A DNA stretch of 64,000 nt from Bugula neritina (Eukaryota > Bryozoa > Gymnolaemata > Cheilostomatida > Bugulidae): contig OZ037766.1 of the NCBI GenBank assembly GCA_964035545.1, positions 33,087,773 through 33,151,772 of the forward strand, read 5' to 3'. Below the pieces are notes generated by a model, which saw only the letters and a list, made by a program, of their open reading frames with translations, was not told where the DNA came from and did no database searches. Numbering within the stretch: the stretch's first letter is position 1; every line of letters starts with the position of its first letter. The position numbers were made by a program, and so were the translations under genes. Shown one piece after another: positions 61,201 to 64,000 of the stretch.

Positions 61201-61945
61201 ACTGCACTCAGTCACCCTCAACTCAGAGCTGCTTATAGAATAATTCCATCAACTCACCTGTCTCAAGGTCACCAGTCTCAAGGTCACCGTAAGAAAACTT
61301 CTCCGGGTAGTTAGAGTTGGTATGGTTGGTAAGAGCGCCGTTGCCATTACACATGCCGTTGACATGCAAATGATCAACATAGCCATTGTCCTGTATTAGT
61401 GCGACTCTGTCTGCTGGGGTATATTCAGTGCGATACGTCAGGCCGTTACCGTGGTGACCAACTTGCCTGAGTTCCTCGGGGTACCAGAGTTCCTTCCTTC
61501 AATGTCATAGGTCATACACTATATATATATTTACCTTAACACATACACTATATACATATTTACCGTAGTACATACACTATATACATATTTACCGTAGTAC
61601 ATACACTATATACATACACTATATAATACATAGAAGCAGCACACACAGTGATCTTGTAACTCATTTCATCTAAGGACAACCTTAAACTCAATGGGGAAAA
61701 GCTGACACTGAGATAATGTTATAAAAAACAAATTCTCAATTTCACTTTAAATGTTAAAACACATTCAGTAATAAACAAAGTACATAATGAAGAAAATAGT
61801 ATAAATGATGAGGGGGATAACTCCTTCAAAATTTTCCTTAGCAGGTCAGTGACACCTGTAGAGTACATCTAACTGAACTCTAACCTTTGCTCCTGTGCTC
61901 TCTCTAGTATGCGTGACTTCACTTCCGGCTCCTTCACCTGGTCCA
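58217..61945 (-). CDS. ABCG-type half-transporter, membrane domain (5' part outside window or missing)
   Basis: Eight exons on the minus strand: 61885-61945, 61258-61496, 60696-60819, 60380-60515, 59919-59976, 59479-59696, 58630-58835 and 58217-58448. Phases agree at every GT-AG junction and give about 423 residues. A soluble linker (KELWYPEELRQVGHHG, DLETGDLETGDVKF) leads into six membrane segments: LQIIITAIFSGVLWF, VFFTLILLAFYTLI, VPLLCILPLIYITITYW, FSVYLQMWLCMTLTSLL, SMMCSTTTMLVLTLAGGYYV and the C-terminal ISLMLLTRVATYLVLRYI. PGERTVLNKERLAGYYRLSAYYLAK is typical of ABCG proteins (GERxVxxxER... motif). The large last extracellular loop has cysteines and two N-glycosylation sites. The ATPase domain (Walker A, signature) should precede it but was not found up to 64000, so the gene is partial here. 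Expected to export lipids or small hydrophobic compounds as a dimer. Confidence 0.85.
58525..58640. repeat. 17-bp repeat containing the exon 7 splice donor
   Basis: About seven tandem units of TATGAATACTTACTCTA. On the minus strand each reads ATATAGA/GTAAGTATTC, so the true donor of ABCG exon 7 is followed by several identical copies. Confidence 0.85.
58856..58990. repeat. AT-rich TAATATAGTA repeat
   Basis: Imperfect short repeats of AATATAGTAAT in the intron upstream of ABCG exon 7. Confidence 0.7.
59018..59431. mobile_element. 414-bp MITE with TAA target duplication
   Basis: Ends are inverted repeats (AGTTGCGTTTATACCT at the left, its complement AGGTATAAACGCAACT at the right) flanked by direct TAA. 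A 3-bp TWA duplication is typical of PIF/Harbinger elements, so this is probably a non-autonomous member. It sits in the intron between ABCG exons 6 and 7 and has no coding capacity. Confidence 0.7.
60083..60362. repeat. 20-bp minisatellite next to the ABCG exon 4 donor
   Basis: About 14 units of GACAGAGCACCTGCTCTCAT with variants, starting about 20 bases inside the intron after exon 4. The unit contains the partial palindrome AGAGCACCTGCTCT and, on the minus strand, a donor-like CAGGTGCT. Confidence 0.9.
60529..60705. repeat. 38-bp minisatellite spanning the ABCG exon 3 donor
   Basis: Nearly five units of a 38-base repeat containing CACCTTACCTGCGTGTCAG. On the minus strand each holds CTGACACGCAG/GTAAGG, so the end of exon 3 and its donor have been copied several times into the intron. 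Confidence 0.9.
60828..61015. repeat. AT-rich repeat (ATATGATGTCATATATTA type)
   Basis: Imperfect repeats in the ABCG intron between exons 2 and 3, rich in ATATGATGTCATAT palindromes. Confidence 0.7.
61098..61241. mobile_element. 144-bp near-perfect hairpin (foldback MITE-like)
   Basis: The two halves are inverted copies of about 62 bases with a few mismatches, starting ATTCTATAGGCAGCTCT and ending AGAGCTGCTTATAGAAT, around a loop of about 15 bases. It lies 17 bases from the donor of ABCG exon 2. A small foldback transposon is the likeliest origin; the transcribed RNA would fold into a long hairpin. Confidence 0.75.
61517..61628. repeat. 27-bp tandem repeat in the ABCG intron
   Basis: About four units containing TATACATATTTACCGTAGTA, upstream of exon 2. 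Confidence 0.8.
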
Positions 61946-63185
61946 CTGTGTCAACATAATAACATTGTTTTACAATCCAAGTCAATTAAAAACTTGAATA
62001 GTGGGAGTTAATGAGATCATTTAGTAGCCTAAGTATGTATGCACGTCATAATGTCACTAAATTTAGTTAATTCAACAATCTACAGGTACTAAGAAGAGAT
62101 TAATAAACATTAATGTCACAATTTCTGGAGTGTAAGTTCCAACATAAACTCAACAGACATGGTTCTACTTCTCTACTACTCACTCACTTTGCTATTCACA
62201 CTCTACTTCTCACTCTCTACTGTTCACACTCTCTACTTCTCACTCTCTACTGTTCACACTCTCTACTTCTCACTCTCTACTGTCCATACTCTCTAGTTAT
62301 AGTTACCTACTGACACAGATTGTGACAGCGAGACAGTAACTAACGCTGCCCATCCAGTAACAGGATGTATTTGTGTCAACGACTTCTCAGAATTTATAAA
62401 AATACGTCTGAACTGGCAGCAATAAAACGGAGAGAAGTAATCAGGCGCCTCCAGACTGCCAAGTTCACAATAATACATGCAAAAACAAACTTTAAAATAA
62501 TAAGTCAGAAGCCAATGTGCTGGAAAATGAGAAAAATTGTATAAATCTTTTGCCTAAAAAAACTTTTGAATAAACAGTTAACAAACGCGAACCCGGTTGT
62601 GGTGTTGTGTGAATATATATTTGTTGTTATTCGCGCGATCTTCATGGGGTTAATTAAAAACCAATATTTGCTTAGGTTACGGAGAAGGTTTCTGTTAGCA
62701 ATGTCAAAAATCATAAGCGGTTATTCATGTTTACACAACATTTATTTTCCGCCTGTTTGTCGGCAGAGAATCAATGTCAAAAGATGAAAATGACTTGTAC
62801 GAAGATGCGACCAACTTTTCCAGTATTTCAAGTAACCATTGTTTATCCATTCCACAGACTACTACTAGAATATATTCAACTACTGGTTTGAGAAGATGGA
62901 AATTGCTTGTGTAAAATTCCAACAATAGTTGAGAATTTTAGAATCTATTTTAGAGCTGCATAACTTGAATATTAGACTAAAATATATGGAGAATATCCAG
63001 CTGATGTATCTGAAGACTGTGGAAGATGCTGACAGCACGGCAGCACGTAGATGATGGCGTTGACAAATTCAATCTGATTGGCCAGCACAAGATGTTTGAA
63101 GAAAGTACAACCATGTTGCAACACAGTTGATGATACACTGGCACTTCACTCTCTCTGTTGTATATAGTTGTATTAAACTTGTTGA
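61946..63185. other. Stretch without a clear gene, right of the ABCG gene
   Basis: Contains a 30-base repeat at 62165-62297 (CTCTCTACTTCTCACTCTCT type). A minus-strand open frame at 62293-62478 (MYYCELGSLEAPDYF ...) ends just after a GTAACT donor, but lacks ABC-transporter motifs and may be chance. I see no Walker A or ABC signature here. Confidence 0.4.
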
Positions 63186-64000
63186 GATAGAGTTGATACA
63201 GTATACAATACTCAGACTAGAGTACTAAGGTGAGATAGAGTAGTACAGTATACAGTACTCAGACTAGAGTACTAAGGTGAGATAGAGTAGTACAGTATAC
63301 AGTACTCAGACTAGAGTGCTAAGGTGAGATAGAGTAGTACAGTATACAGTACTCAGACTAGAGTACTAAGTTAAGATAGAGTAGTACAGTATACAGTACT
63401 CAGACTAGAGTACTAAGTTAAGATAGAGTAGTACAGTATACAATACTCAGACTAGAGCACTAAGTAAGATAGAGTAGTACAGTATACAATACTCAGACTA
63501 GAGTACTAAGTTAAGATAGAGTAGTACAGTATACAGTACTCAGACTAGAGTACTAAGGTAAGATAGAGTAGTACAGTATACAATACTCAGACTAGAGTAC
63601 TAAGTTAAGATAGAGTAGTACAGTATACAATACTCAGACTAGAGTACTAAGTTAAGATAGAGTAGTACAGTATACAGTACTCAGACTAGAGTACTAAGTT
63701 AAGATAGAGTAGTACAGTATACAGTACTCAGACTAGAGTACTAAGTTAAGATAGAGTAGTACAGTATACAATACTCAGACTAGAGTGCTAAGGTGAGATA
63801 GAGTAGTACAGTATACAATACTCAGACTAGAGTACTAAGTTAAGATAGAGCAGTACAGTATACAATACTCAGACTAGAGTGCTAAGGTGAGATAGAGTAG
63901 TACAGTATACAATACTCGGACTAGAGTACTAAGGTGAGATAGAGTAGTACAGTATACAATACTCAGACTAGAGTGCTAAGGTGAGATAGAGTAGTACAGT
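63186..64000. repeat. 47-bp minisatellite running off the window
   Basis: About 17 units containing GATAGAGTAGTACAGTATAC and CTCAGACTAGAGTACTAAG. Units fall into two types (AAGGTGAG and AAGTTAAG endings) that are interspersed. It continues past the edge. Confidence 0.9.

Noticed and set aside
61950-63185. ABC ATPase domain to complete the ABCG gene
   Set aside because: No Walker A, signature or Walker B sequence seen on either strand; it must lie beyond the window or be absent.

Overview
The window is metazoan-type nuclear DNA: AT-rich, full of simple and tandem repeats, with spliced genes that use GT/GC-AG introns and encode secreted and membrane proteins of animal families (NHL beta-propeller, group XII phospholipase A2, ABCG half-transporter). 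Intron size, repeat load and protein content suit an early-branching or other invertebrate animal, and a sponge is one possibility. I could not fix the species. Nothing in it is bacterial. All gene models below come from reading splice sites, phase continuity and comparison between copies; no transcripts were available.

Layout. (1) 1-1370: a CCCTATA-type satellite, AT-rich filler and a 40-44 bp repeat. (2) 1375-46605: a head-to-tail array of six paralogous genes, here called copies A-F, all on the minus strand. Each has seven exons and encodes a secreted protein of about 510 residues: signal peptide split over exons 1 and 2, an NHL-type beta-propeller in the large exon 3, and an unrecognised cysteine-containing C-terminal region in exons 4-7. 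The duplicated unit is 6-7.7 kb. Copy E is enlarged by a 7.2-kb DNA transposon (33966-41186), which itself holds a foldback element with arms of about 880 bp. Every unit carries fast-changing minisatellites: 54 bp in intron 1, 8 bp upstream of exon 1b, and 31 bp overlapping the stop codon. (3) 46606-48615: a complete four-exon group XII phospholipase A2-like gene, minus strand, whose stop codon lies at the breakpoint of the array. (4) 51848-55336: a five-exon plus-strand gene for a small secreted protein of about 178 residues that I do not recognise. (5) 58217-61945: the membrane-domain half of an ABCG transporter, minus strand, eight exons; the ATPase half is not in the window. (6) 61950-64000: no convincing gene, ending in a 47-bp minisatellite that runs off the edge.

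The most interesting system is the NHL array. The six proteins are nearly identical in framework, but their differences cluster in short segments at two recurring positions per propeller blade, which in NHL propellers map to one face. With a secretion signal, tandem duplication, patchwork similarity between copies and abundant recombinogenic minisatellites, this looks like a diversifying family of secreted recognition proteins. That function is inference. Copies A and C share a 2-bp deletion that truncates the C-terminus.
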